From Mycolicibacterium aichiense (GTDB taxonomy: Bacteria > Actinomycetota > Actinomycetes > Mycobacteriales > Mycobacteriaceae), in contig NZ_AP022561.1 in NCBI RefSeq assembly GCF_010726245.1, positions 3,472,001 to 3,536,000 on the forward strand: a stretch of 64,000 bases of DNA, read 5' to 3'. Each line of letters starts with the position of its first letter. The stretch's first letter is position 1. The position numbers and the translations under genes were made by a program. The notes under the pieces are model-generated. The model did not search any database and was not told where the DNA came from. It worked only from the letters and a program-made list of their open reading frames with translations. Shown here piece by piece: positions 8,821 through 15,791 of this stretch.

Positions 8821-9501
8821 ATGCCGCTAGCCGCCGCACGCCCCGCCGGGCTGGTCGACCATGCCATCGACCAGCTGCGGCAATCGATCACCACGGGCGA
8901 GTGGCCGGTCGGAACACGTATCCCCACCGAGCCGAACTTGGCAACGGCGCTCGGCGTCGGGCGCAATACCGTGCGCGAAGCAGTCCGTGCGCTGGCCCAC
9001 AGCGGCATCCTCGAAGTCCGTCGGGGCGACGGGACCTACGTTCGGGCCACCAGCGAGATCTGCGGCGCCCTGAGCCGGATGTGCGGGTCGAGACTGCGAG
9101 AGGTGCTGCAGGTGCGCCGGTGCCTCGAGGTCGAGGGGGCGCGACTGGCCGCCACTGCCCGCACCGACGACGACCTCACCGAGCTTCGGGAGTTGCTCGC
9201 CCGGCGTGACGCTCTGCACGGCGGCGCCGATCGGGCCGAGTTCTCCCGGGCCGACGCGCAGTTGCATTTCGCGGTCGTGCGCGCATCGCACAACTCGGTG
9301 CTCATCGAGTTGTACCGCGGGTTGACCGAAGCGGTCGCCGACAGTGTTGCCATCACGAGCACGATGGACCCGCATGTCGGCCACACCGCACTGATCGAGG
9401 CCATCGCCGAGCGGGACACCGATCGGGCCGTGGCCGAAGCCGGCCAGTTCCTCGACGAACTCATCGGTGAGCTTCCGGCCCACGGCATTTCGGACCGCTA
9501 G
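8821..9501 (+). CDS. GntR/FadR-family transcriptional regulator (FCD domain)
   Basis: A 226-residue regulator. The winged HTH (residues about 9-75) contains GTRIPTEPNLATALGVGRNTVREAVRALAHSGILEVRRGDGTYVRA, the GntR signature. The remainder is an all-helical FCD effector domain with acidic/His positions likely to hold a metal and a small organic-acid ligand (FSRADAQLHFAVVRASHN). ATG at 8821 is preferred to 8806 because AAAAGG sits 7 bases upstream and because the operator-like repeat overlaps 8806. It probably controls the divergent MFS-nitronate monooxygenase pair. Its stop overlaps the end of the convergent lipoprotein gene by 4 bases. Confidence 0.85.
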   Translation: MPLAAARPAGLVDHAIDQLRQSITTGEWPVGTRIPTEPNLATALGVGRNTVREAVRALAHSGILEVRRGDGTYVRATSEICGALSRMCGSRLREVLQVRRCLEVEGARLAATARTDDDLTELRELLARRDALHGGADRAEFSRADAQLHFAVVRASHNSVLIELYRGLTEAVADSVAITSTMDPHVGHTALIEAIAERDTDRAVAEAGQFLDELIGELPAHGISDR

Positions 9502-10097
9502 AGACCGCTCTTGATGGCGGCAGCCTGCTTTTGACCCAGCTGGGTGACGAATTCCGGGGGCGGGAACAACTCGGCGGGCGCGTCGAAGTCGATCGTGACG
9601 AAAGCTCTGCCTTCGGTGAAGAGCAGCACCGTCTTCCCCCTGGACTTGTCCGGAGTATTGCCTTCGACTTTCGTGCCTCCGGTGCCGACGTCGACGGGTT
9701 TGGGTGTCCCGTTCACCGAGTTGCCGAGTGCGTTCTTGGCTGACTCAAGGGCATTGGTCGCGGCGGCGGGATCCGCGAAGACCAGGACGGTGTCGGTGAT
9801 GACCCGGGAATTCTCCGGACCGCTGAACGTGATCGCTGCTCCGGGTCGGCCATCCGGGTTCGAAACGGGCGGCGTGGCGGTGAACGTCATCGGCGCCTCG
9901 ATGTCGGTGGGCTTGATCAAGAGTTTTGTGTAATCGACCGGCTGTCCCGGATTCGGCGCCGCGGCGCTACTTGTCACCGACGCCGACGAGCCTGCTGTGT
10001 GCGTCGGTGAACTCGAGTTGCCGCTACAGCCGGCTGACAACGCCACCAGCGCCACGACTGCGCCGGCGCCGGCCGCAGTCTTTGGAGCGATCCACAT
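9498..10097 (-). CDS. Putative lipoprotein
   Basis: A 199-residue exported protein. ATG at 10097 follows AAAGGAGAAC; upstream starts are discarded because the signal peptide begins here. LSAGC at about residues 21-25 is a good lipobox, so the mature protein would be acylated on that Cys and surface-anchored. A Ser/Thr-rich spacer is followed by a compact domain (VDYTKLLIKPTDIEAP ... GRAFVTIDFDAPAELFPP). It resembles the mycobacterial Lpp/MK35-type lipoproteins in layout, but I do not recognise a named family. Confidence 0.7.
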   Translation of the reverse strand: MWIAPKTAAGAGAVVALVALSAGCSGNSSSPTHTAGSSASVTSSAAAPNPGQPVDYTKLLIKPTDIEAPMTFTATPPVSNPDGRPGAAITFSGPENSRVITDTVLVFADPAAATNALESAKNALGNSVNGTPKPVDVGTGGTKVEGNTPDKSRGKTVLLFTEGRAFVTIDFDAPAELFPPPEFVTQLGQKQAAAIKSGL

Positions 10098-10164
10098 GTG
10101 TCCGTTCTCCTTTCCCGACCGCAACGCTATACGTACGAACTGCGGTGTCCCTGGGGGCACACAT

Positions 10165-10545
10165 CTAGTCGTCGTAGTAGCGGGCCTCGATGACGTTGCC
10201 GTCCGGGTCGGGGAAGTACATGCCTTCCGGGCCCCAGCCGCGGGCGCCGAACGTCGGCGCCAGCCGGTCGCCGGTGTCGATGCCTTCGGCCTGAAGGCGG
10301 TCGATGAGGGCGTCGTATTCCGCCTTGGTCATCGCCAGGCAGACGTGGTTGACGCGGTGTTGGGCACCGCCGTTGTCCGGCGACAGGTCGATGATCGAGT
10401 CGGTCGAGACCCGCACACTCGGGAATGGAGCATCGCCGGCGCGGAACTCGTCGAAGCGAATCGGCTCCAATCCGACCACACGCGTGTAGAAGTCCATCGC
10501 GATCGCAGGATCCTTGGTCCAGAGAACGACATGGTCGAGCCGCAT
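10165..10545 (-). CDS. VOC-superfamily protein
   Basis: A 126-residue glyoxalase-fold protein. Start ATG 10545 gives MRLDHVVLWTKDPAIAMDFY, the standard first half-module. The second half ends YFPDPDGNVIEARYYDD, with the conserved Glu metal ligand. HRVNHVCLAM supplies a further His. Longer upstream starts run into the tRNA-like repeat and the next gene's shadow. Substrate unknown. It is the last backbone gene before the tRNA-Val-derived repeat that marks the left end of the island. Confidence 0.85.
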   Translation of the reverse strand: MRLDHVVLWTKDPAIAMDFYTRVVGLEPIRFDEFRAGDAPFPSVRVSTDSIIDLSPDNGGAQHRVNHVCLAMTKAEYDALIDRLQAEGIDTGDRLAPTFGARGWGPEGMYFPDPDGNVIEARYYDD

Positions 10546-10565
10546 GGTGCGGATGCTACGGAAAT

Positions 10566-10604
10566 TCTTGGTGGGCGCGGACAGTATCGAACCGCCGACC
10601 GCTG
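10566..10604 (-). repeat. Distal copy of the tRNA-Val 3' end (att-like direct repeat)
   Basis: These 39 bases match 14015-14053 at 38 of 39 positions (offset 3449; the one difference is 10583 A versus 14032 G). The matched part corresponds to the last 36 bases of tRNA-Val, from the 3' side of the anticodon stem through CCA, plus 3 bases beyond. Same orientation as the intact gene, so a direct repeat. The change falls in the T stem and would keep a G-U pair. Upstream of the anticodon stem the similarity stops abruptly. Confidence 0.85.
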
Positions 10605-10621
10605 TCTCGACGGTCACGCTG

Positions 10622-11581
10622 TCATAGATGTTGGCGGTAATTGTTGCGGTAGGTCTGAGGCGGGACTCCGACGCTGCGAACGAAGTGGTAGCGAAGCGAC
10701 GCCTGGGTCGCGAACCCGGACTGCTCGGCGATCCTGTCCATCGCCAGGTGGGTGGACTCCAGTAATCGGCGTGCCCGCTCGATGCGCATCTGCAGCAGAA
10801 GCTGCGTCGGTGTCGTACCAAGACGCGCTCGGAAGTGACGGTTGAGGCTGCGCACGCTGATCGACGCGTGCCGGGCGATGCTACCCAGGTCCAGTGGCTG
10901 ATCCGCGTTCTCCTCCATCCACTCGACGATCCCCTGCAGTGAATCATCTTCGGGCCGAGTCGATTCGATGTAGGGCGCCTGGCCACCTTCGCGCCAACTC
11001 GGCAAGACCAGACGGCGCGCGGTTCGATCTGCCAGATCGGGCCCAGCCTCCTGCCTGATGAGGTGCAGACACAAATCGAGGCCCGCGGCCACACCCGCTG
11101 AGGTCAACATTTGTCCGTCGTCGATGAATATCGCGGCGGGATCGACCTTGACGGCGGGATACCGCCGCCTCAGCGAGTCGGCCCACTGCCAGTGGGTGGT
11201 GACCGTCCTTCCGTCCAGCAACCCAGTGGCGGCCAGAATGAAGGCTCCAACACAAATGGACCCGATGCGCGCCCCGGCGGCGTAGGCCGCGCGCAAGACA
11301 GCGATCACGTCCGGTTGAGGTGGTACCAGGAAGTCCTGCTTCCCGGGAACTATCACGACGTCCGCCGCCACGACCTCGTCAAGCCCGAACGGCGTACGGA
11401 TCTCGACGGCACCCCACTCCAGGGTGGTAGTGGTGGCTCGGTTGGCGGCACAGACGCGCACGTCGTAACGCGCCTCGTGGCCAGTCTCCGCCAACGACGC
11501 GTTGGCCATTCCAAAGACCTGCCCGGGGACCATCAGTTCGAAGCCCAACACCTGGTCGCACCCCAACACACCAACGATCAT
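10622..11581 (-). CDS. GlxA-type AraC-family regulator with DJ-1/PfpI domain
   Basis: A 319-residue regulator with two domains. Residues about 1-185 are a DJ-1/PfpI (class I glutamine amidotransferase-like) fold. IGSICVGAFILAATGLLDGRTVTTHW carries the nucleophile-elbow Cys position, typical of GlxA and isonitrile-hydratase-like sensors. Residues about 215-315 are an AraC double HTH (LGSIARHASISVRSLNRHFR ... DRIAEQSGFATQASLRYHF). Start ATG 11581 abuts one arm of an inverted repeat. It is divergent from the HD/hydrolase/MBL genes and probably regulates them and itself. It is the distal-end gene of the tRNA-Val island, ending 17 bases from the repeat. Confidence 0.88.
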   Translation of the reverse strand: MIVGVLGCDQVLGFELMVPGQVFGMANASLAETGHEARYDVRVCAANRATTTTLEWGAVEIRTPFGLDEVVAADVVIVPGKQDFLVPPQPDVIAVLRAAYAAGARIGSICVGAFILAATGLLDGRTVTTHWQWADSLRRRYPAVKVDPAAIFIDDGQMLTSAGVAAGLDLCLHLIRQEAGPDLADRTARRLVLPSWREGGQAPYIESTRPEDDSLQGIVEWMEENADQPLDLGSIARHASISVRSLNRHFRARLGTTPTQLLLQMRIERARRLLESTHLAMDRIAEQSGFATQASLRYHFVRSVGVPPQTYRNNYRQHL

Positions 11582-11615
11582 GGCCAGATCTTAGCGATAC
11601 CTGTCTATCTGGCCA
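11581..11615. promoter_or_regulatory. 9-bp inverted repeat between GlxA regulator and HD-hydrolase gene
   Basis: TGGCCAGAT (11581-11589) and ATCTGGCCA (11607-11615) are perfect 9-base inverted repeats 17 bases apart, in the divergent promoter region. The left arm touches the regulator's start codon. Likely the GlxA-type regulator's binding site. A TTGACG at 11645-11650 could be a -35 for the rightward genes, but no clear -10 was found. Confidence 0.45.
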
Positions 11616-11681
11616 CTAGTGCGCGCGTTCTCGCCGCCGCACAGTTGACGGATACCGCTCGTTCGACGAAGGGCCCGACCA

Positions 11682-12368
11682 ATGACCACCCCCGACGTTG
11701 CCGCTGCTGCACGGTTCGGCATCCCGGATTCTCCGACCGCCTCTGCAGCGCGCCGGCTTGCCTACGACGTCTCTCCCGAGTTCGTCTACAACCACGCTGT
11801 GCGCAGCTACCTGTTCGCACGCGAACTGTCAGCGCTCGGAGAAGCCCCTGATCACGATGACGACGAGCTGCTCTTCCTCACATGCGTTCTGCACGACCTC
11901 GGCGCCACCGAGTACGCCAACACCGATCAACGGTTCGAGATAGATGGCGCCGACGCCGCCGCGAGATTCCTTGAAGGACAAGGGGTAGACGTCGCCCGGA
12001 TCGACACTGCATGGACGGCGATCGCGCTGCACACCAGCGTCGGCCTGGCCCACCGGTTCGGACCCATCGCTGCCGTGGCGCACATGGGCATCGGGACCGA
12101 CATCCTCGGCACTCACCGTCAGCAGTTGCCAGACGGATTCGCCGACCGCGTGCACGCCGCGTGGCCGCGACACGGCCTTGGCTATGCCCTGGCCTCAGTC
12201 ATCGCCGAGCAAGCACATCGAAATCCGGCCAAGGCCCCGCCGATGAGCTTCCCTGCTCATCTCCATGAATTGATGTATCCCGCAGAGTCATCGGCGACCT
12301 GGCACGACCTCGTCGACGCGGCCGGCTGGAACGACCGCCCCGTCGCGGTCCGCGAGAGCCGGTCATGA
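11682..12368 (+). CDS. HD-domain hydrolase, cyanamide-hydratase-like
   Basis: A 228-residue HD-superfamily metal-dependent protein. Metal motifs: NHAVRSYLFA (first His), LTCVLHDLGAT (HD pair), ALHTSVGLAHRFGPIAAVAHMG (later His residues). The order and the DVSPEFVYNHAVRSYLF opening resemble fungal cyanamide hydratase/Ddi2-type HD proteins, which hydrate cyanamide to urea; that assignment is an inference from the motif pattern. Its stop overlaps the next gene's ATG (ATGA at 12365). First gene of the island's three-gene operon, facing the GlxA regulator. Confidence 0.75.
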   Translation: MTTPDVAAAARFGIPDSPTASAARRLAYDVSPEFVYNHAVRSYLFARELSALGEAPDHDDDELLFLTCVLHDLGATEYANTDQRFEIDGADAAARFLEGQGVDVARIDTAWTAIALHTSVGLAHRFGPIAAVAHMGIGTDILGTHRQQLPDGFADRVHAAWPRHGLGYALASVIAEQAHRNPAKAPPMSFPAHLHELMYPAESSATWHDLVDAAGWNDRPVAVRESRS

Positions 12369-13255
12369 CTCCCGCATCCGCCGAGCTGCGGGTACCGGTG
12401 GCAGGTGGATCCTTGACGGTGGGCCGCCGGTCCGGCCAGGGACCAACGCTGTTGTTTCTGCATTACTGGGGAGGCAGCGCCCGGACGTGGGAACCGGTGC
12501 TCGCCCACCTCGACCCGCGCACGCCAGTGGCGTCTTACGACCACCGTGGCTGGGGGCGCTCCAACACCTTGCCCGGACCCTTTGATCTGGCGCAGCTGAC
12601 CGAGGACGCCATCGCCGTCGTGAATGCACTCGATGCCGAGGTCGTACTCGTCGGGCACTCGATGGGCGGAAAAGTTGCGCAGCTGGTCGCGGCCCGAAAC
12701 CTTTCGGCGGTAACGGGTTTGGTGCTGGTTGCACCCGCGCCGCCCGAACCGCCGTCCACGATCACTCCGCAGTTCCAGCGACAGCTTGCCCACGCCTACG
12801 ACAGCCCAGAAACCGTGGCCAGCGCTGTCGATCACGTTCTGACTGCAAACCCACTGACGGCCGCGTTGCGTGCAGCAGTCATCGACGACAGTCTTGCCTG
12901 TGCGACGGCGGCCCGGACGGAATGGCCGCTTCACGGCATTGCCGAAGACATCACGACGGCGGCAAGGCACATCTCGGTCGACACCGTCGTCGTCGCCGGC
13001 AGCAAGGATCTCGTCGAACCAGTCGACGTCCTACGCGAGCATCTCGAGCCGTTCATCTCGGCTGCGCGCACGCACGTTGTCATCGAGTCTGGTCATCTGA
13101 TCCCCCTTGAAGCACCGAAGGCACTTGCCGACCAACTGGAGCGCCACCGAGCCGATCTCCGTCCACGGCGTGCGGCTTCACCTGCCACGGGGCTGCGCGT
13201 TGAGGCTACTGCTGAACTGAAAACTGTTGATTTGCAAAGGAACTCCGCCCAGTGA
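12365..13255 (+). CDS. Alpha/beta-fold hydrolase
   Basis: A 296-residue alpha/beta hydrolase. Seen: LLFLHYWGGSARTWEPVL (oxyanion region), YDHRGWGRS, the nucleophile elbow VGHSMGGKVAQ (Ser near residue 100), VVVAGSKDLVEP (acid Asp) and ESGHLIPLEAPKAL (catalytic His). All triad members are present. Substrate unknown; epoxide-hydrolase, esterase or haloperoxidase-like roles are possible. Translationally coupled on both sides (ATGA with the HD gene, GTGA with the MBL gene). The last 25 codons are AT-richer than the neighbourhood. Confidence 0.85.
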   Translation: MTPASAELRVPVAGGSLTVGRRSGQGPTLLFLHYWGGSARTWEPVLAHLDPRTPVASYDHRGWGRSNTLPGPFDLAQLTEDAIAVVNALDAEVVLVGHSMGGKVAQLVAARNLSAVTGLVLVAPAPPEPPSTITPQFQRQLAHAYDSPETVASAVDHVLTANPLTAALRAAVIDDSLACATAARTEWPLHGIAEDITTAARHISVDTVVVAGSKDLVEPVDVLREHLEPFISAARTHVVIESGHLIPLEAPKALADQLERHRADLRPRRAASPATGLRVEATAELKTVDLQRNSAQ

Positions 13256-14010
13256 AAACGAAAATCGTCAAGATCCCGGTCCTCGGTGACCACCTCGTCA
13301 ACACGTACCTCTCGATCGGACGACGCCCCATTCTGGTTGACTGCGGCATGCCCAGCAGCGGCGACCGCATCTGGGAGGGCGTCACCGCCGCCGGTGTCGA
13401 TCCCACCGATCTGGAGATCATCATCATCACCCACGGTCATGTCGACCATTTCGGGGCCGCCGCAGAACTTCAGACCCGTACGGGCGCTCCGGTCGCGGCT
13501 CACGAAGCCGACCTTGAGACGTATCTGGCCGGACACTCCGATCGCACCAGGCGCCAGCCCATCGGTGTCTTCGGACACGTCTTCACGCGCACTCCCCCAC
13601 CGAACGAAGTCACCCGACCTCTGCACCCAGACCTCATTCTGAGCGGCGACTACGAACTCGAACGTCACGGCGTCGAGGCCCGCATCATCCCTACCCCGGG
13701 ACACACCCCGGGGTCCGTGTCGGTTCTCCTGGACCAGGGCGACCTGATTGCAGGCGACATGCTCACCGGCGGTTTCCTGGGCCTGCTGCAATATCGCCCC
13801 TCCAATCCCCCGTTCCACGATGACCCCGTTCAAGCACTGGACAGCTTGCAGGCAGCGCTGAACCTCGGACCCCACACCCTGCACATCGGACATGGCGGCC
13901 CGATGCCCGCCGGTGACGTCCAACGCTGGCTCGATCGTCAGAACCGGCACCGCCCGATCTCGCTCACCTCGGGACCAGCAGAACGCGGTCGGACCGCATG
14001 GTGGAGATAG
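13252..14010 (+). CDS. MBL-fold metallo-hydrolase
   Basis: A 252-residue metallo-beta-lactamase-fold protein of the glyoxalase-II-like class. Metal motifs: IITHGHVDHFGAA (HxHxDH), PTPGHTPGSV, DLIAGDMLTGGF (bridging Asp), and LHIGHGGPMP (last His). Both metal sites look complete. GTG at 13252 overlaps the hydrolase stop; no other start nearby fits the N-terminal strand MKTKIVKIPVLGDHLVNTYL. It ends only 7 bases from the 3' end of tRNA-Val, at the island boundary. Substrate unknown. Confidence 0.88.
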   Translation: MKTKIVKIPVLGDHLVNTYLSIGRRPILVDCGMPSSGDRIWEGVTAAGVDPTDLEIIIITHGHVDHFGAAAELQTRTGAPVAAHEADLETYLAGHSDRTRRQPIGVFGHVFTRTPPPNEVTRPLHPDLILSGDYELERHGVEARIIPTPGHTPGSVSVLLDQGDLIAGDMLTGGFLGLLQYRPSNPPFHDDPVQALDSLQAALNLGPHTLHIGHGGPMPAGDVQRWLDRQNRHRPISLTSGPAERGRTAWWR

Positions 14011-14014
14011 GAAA

Positions 14015-14053
14015 TCTTGGTGGGCGCGGACGGTATCGAACCGCCGACCGCTG
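14015..14053 (-). repeat. Proximal att-like repeat within tRNA-Val
   Basis: This is the intact-gene copy of the repeat described at 10566-10604. It covers the anticodon-stem 3' strand, T arm and acceptor 3' strand of tRNA-Val plus three flanking bases. An integrated element ending here would have rebuilt a complete tRNA. Confidence 0.8.
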
Positions 14054-14092
14054 GTGTGTAAAACCAGAGCTCTACCACTGAGCTACGCGCCC
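14018..14092 (-). tRNA. tRNA-Val (anticodon TAC)
   Basis: Read on the minus strand from 14092: acceptor GGGCGCG, D arm GCTC-AGTGGTAGA-GCTC, anticodon stem CTGGT / ACCAG around loop TTTACAC (anticodon TAC, plus-strand 14058-14060), T arm GGCGG-TTCGATA-CCGTC, acceptor CGCGCCC, discriminator A and encoded CCA. All stems pair (one G-U in the T stem). UAC reads GUA and probably GUG codons. It lies upstream of ahpE on the same strand. Confidence 0.95.
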
Positions 14093-14105
14093 GTGCCCGG
14101 GCAGG

Positions 14106-14564
14106 TTACACGGCGGCCAACGCCTGCGTCCAAACCGACGGATCGCGCGCCTCGCCCGGCTCCCTGCAGTCAGCGAACCGGATGAGGCCGTCGCGATCGA
14201 TCATGAAGGTGCCCCGATTGGCAAAGCCGGCGTTCTCGTTGAACACCCCGTACGCCTGCGCCACCGCGCCGTGCGGCCAGAAGTCGGAGAGCACCGGGAA
14301 CGAGAACGTGCTCTGGGTGGCCCAGACCTTGTGGGTCGGCGGCGGGCCGACCGAGATGGTCAGCGTGGCGGTGTCGTCGTTGTCGAACTCGTCCAGATGA
14401 TCGCGGACATAGTCGAGCTCACCCTGGCAGATGCCGGTGAAGGCCAACGGAAAGAACACCAGCAGCACGTTCTTGGCGCCGCGAAAGCCACTGAGCGTGA
14501 CGGGCTGACCGTTCTGGTCTTTGAGCGTGAAGTCAGGGGCGTCGGATCCGACCCCAACTGTCAC
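14106..14564 (-). CDS. ahpE: One-cysteine peroxiredoxin AhpE
   Basis: A 152-residue cytosolic peroxiredoxin that reduces hydroperoxides and peroxynitrite. The peroxidatic cysteine is Cys46 in [15 protein letters not shown] (the P-x3-T-x2-C motif). The active-site Arg is expected in the later NRGTF region. [30 protein letters not shown] is very typical of AhpE. No resolving Cys is in the usual second position; C-terminal DCREPGEA holds one more Cys that could be checked. In mycobacteria, mycoredoxin-1/mycothiol recycles it. It overlaps the upstream DUF3052 gene by 4 bases, so the two are coupled. Matches M. tuberculosis Rv2238c in sequence feel and position. Confidence 0.93.
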   Translation of the reverse strand: MTVGVGSDAPDFTLKDQNGQPVTLSGFRGAKNVLLVFFPLAFTGICQGELDYVRDHLDEFDNDDTATLTISVGPPPTHKVWATQSTFSFPVLSDFWPHGAVAQAYGVFNENAGFANRGTFMIDRDGLIRFADCREPGEARDPSVWTQALAAV

Positions 14565-14989
14565 GAGTGCCTCCCGGCCGCCTTCGACTTCGGCTGCACC
14601 AGCCGGCTGGCGATCCAGTCCCCCAGATTGGCCGAGCTGGTCTGCATCAATCCGGCTGTGGGCGCCGACTCGGCGATCTCGGCGGGCTGAACGTGGCCGG
14701 GTTTACCGGTCTTGGGTGTCACCACCCAGATGATGCCGTCGTCGGCCAACGGCGCGATCGCATCCATCAACCGGTCCACCAGGTCACCGTCGCCATCCCG
14801 CCACCACAGCAGGACGACGTCGACCACCTCGTCGGCGTCTTCGTCGAGCAATTCCCCGCCGCTGGCGTCCTCGACGTCGAGCCTGATGTCGTCGTCGGTG
14901 TCCTCGTCCCAGCCCAGCTCCTGCACGACCTGGTCTTTCTCGATGCCCAGCTTCTGGGCGTAGTTCGGGGGGCCACCCTCCGCGACCAC
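14561..14989 (-). CDS. DUF3052 family protein
   Basis: A 142-residue acidic cytoplasmic protein. GTG at 14989 is supported by TAGGAGGTTCCGACC directly upstream. Core features: [22 protein letters not shown], an Asp/Glu-rich middle, [20 protein letters not shown], and [23 protein letters not shown]. This is the conserved actinobacterial DUF3052 family, of unknown function, commonly next to ahpE (Rv2239c in M. tuberculosis). Coupled to ahpE through a 4-base overlap. Confidence 0.9.
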   Translation of the reverse strand: MVAEGGPPNYAQKLGIEKDQVVQELGWDEDTDDDIRLDVEDASGGELLDEDADEVVDVVLLWWRDGDGDLVDRLMDAIAPLADDGIIWVVTPKTGKPGHVQPAEIAESAPTAGLMQTSSANLGDWIASRLVQPKSKAAGRHS

Positions 14990-15073
14990 GGTCGGAACCT
15001 CCTAGATATCTGGGTCGGCTGTCTAGGCCCTATCGTCGCACGACCACCACGATTACTCGCCCTGCGGTGGGAA

Positions 15074-15643
15074 TCAATACGTCGCGTCGCAAAGACTCAA
15101 TGCGTTCGACCTGGTGTCGTTGAGGCTCTGGATGGTCGTGTTGAACTCTGATGGACCCGCGTGTCCGGTGATTGCACTGGCCGTGGCGTGCGCGCCGTCG
15201 ACCCATTGCTGGAACGCGGCCTTGAGTTCGGCCGGGATCGCGTCGGTGATGCTGCCCGCGACGGCGTCGGCGCTCTTGTTCAGCGCGTCGACCGCCGGAC
15301 CTTCGGTGGCCGCGAGGTCGGGTGTGGCCTGGTTGAACGCACTCACGTAGGCGTTGACCGCGTCGATCGCGTCGGCGCTGGAGGTGGACAACGTCTCGCA
15401 GGTGTCGTGCATGGCCTGCGTGGTCAGCGAGGCCTGCCGTTCGGATTCCCGGGCACTGGACGAGGCCGCCGACTCCGAGACCGACACCGACATCGAGGTC
15501 CGGAAGGCCGGAGCGTCGCGCCCGTTGGCCGACGGCTCACCGCCGGTCACGCTGGTGCAGCCCACCACGCCGGCGAGCACGGCCGCCGCGCTGCCGACCA
15601 GCAGCCCGCCGATCCGGAGCTCGCGCGCATGTCTGATCAGCAC
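15074..15643 (-). CDS. Putative lipoprotein, ahpE-aceE interval
   Basis: A 189-residue exported protein. After a basic N-terminus (MLIRHARELR) comes a hydrophobic helix ending VVGC at about residues 26-29, a plausible lipobox. The mature part is Ser/Ala-rich and helical (repeated Ser-Ala-Asp patterns around TLSTSSADAIDAVNAYVSAF) with two further cysteines. No catalytic motif. Its place between DUF3052 and aceE matches the hypothetical Rv2240c of M. tuberculosis. Function unknown; probably a cell-envelope protein. Confidence 0.7.
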   Translation of the reverse strand: MLIRHARELRIGGLLVGSAAAVLAGVVGCTSVTGGEPSANGRDAPAFRTSMSVSVSESAASSSARESERQASLTTQAMHDTCETLSTSSADAIDAVNAYVSAFNQATPDLAATEGPAVDALNKSADAVAGSITDAIPAELKAAFQQWVDGAHATASAITGHAGPSEFNTTIQSLNDTRSNALSLCDATY

Positions 15644-15755
15644 CCCGGCAGGTTACCGGGTGCGGGCTCCCCTCGGCGCGCTGCGAAGAATTCACCAACC
15701 CCTGGGTTGACTACTCGTCGGTACTGCCTCGATTGCGGCACGATAGAAGGCGGAC

Positions 15756-15772
15756 GGTGCAAAACCTGCACC
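15756..15772. promoter_or_regulatory. Inverted repeat GGTGCA-N5-TGCACC in aceE leader
   Basis: Perfect 6-base arms at 15756-15761 and 15767-15772, 20 bases upstream of the aceE TTG start. It could be an operator or a short mRNA hairpin just before the ribosome-binding site AAGGAGC (15780-15786). No regulator is evident. Confidence 0.4.
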
Positions 15773-15791
15773 TCCTACTAAGGAGCTGAAG

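Larger units (their letters stand above)
10566..14053. mobile_element. Probable tRNA-Val-associated genomic island, no integrase
   Basis: About 3.45 kb lies between two direct copies of the tRNA-Val 3' end, with the intact tRNA at one edge and the partial copy at the other. This is the classic attL/attR layout of elements inserted at a tRNA 3' end. Contents: GlxA-type regulator, HD-domain hydrolase, alpha/beta hydrolase, metallo-beta-lactamase-fold hydrolase, all packed edge to edge. No integrase, excisionase or transposase is visible. It is therefore either a decayed element, one moved in trans, or a region gained by recombination at the tRNA. Confidence 0.6.

Noticed and set aside
10605..14014. 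Integrase, transposase or excisionase in the tRNA-Val island
   Set aside because: All four ORFs are accounted for by regulator and hydrolases, and no recombinase motif was found on either strand.
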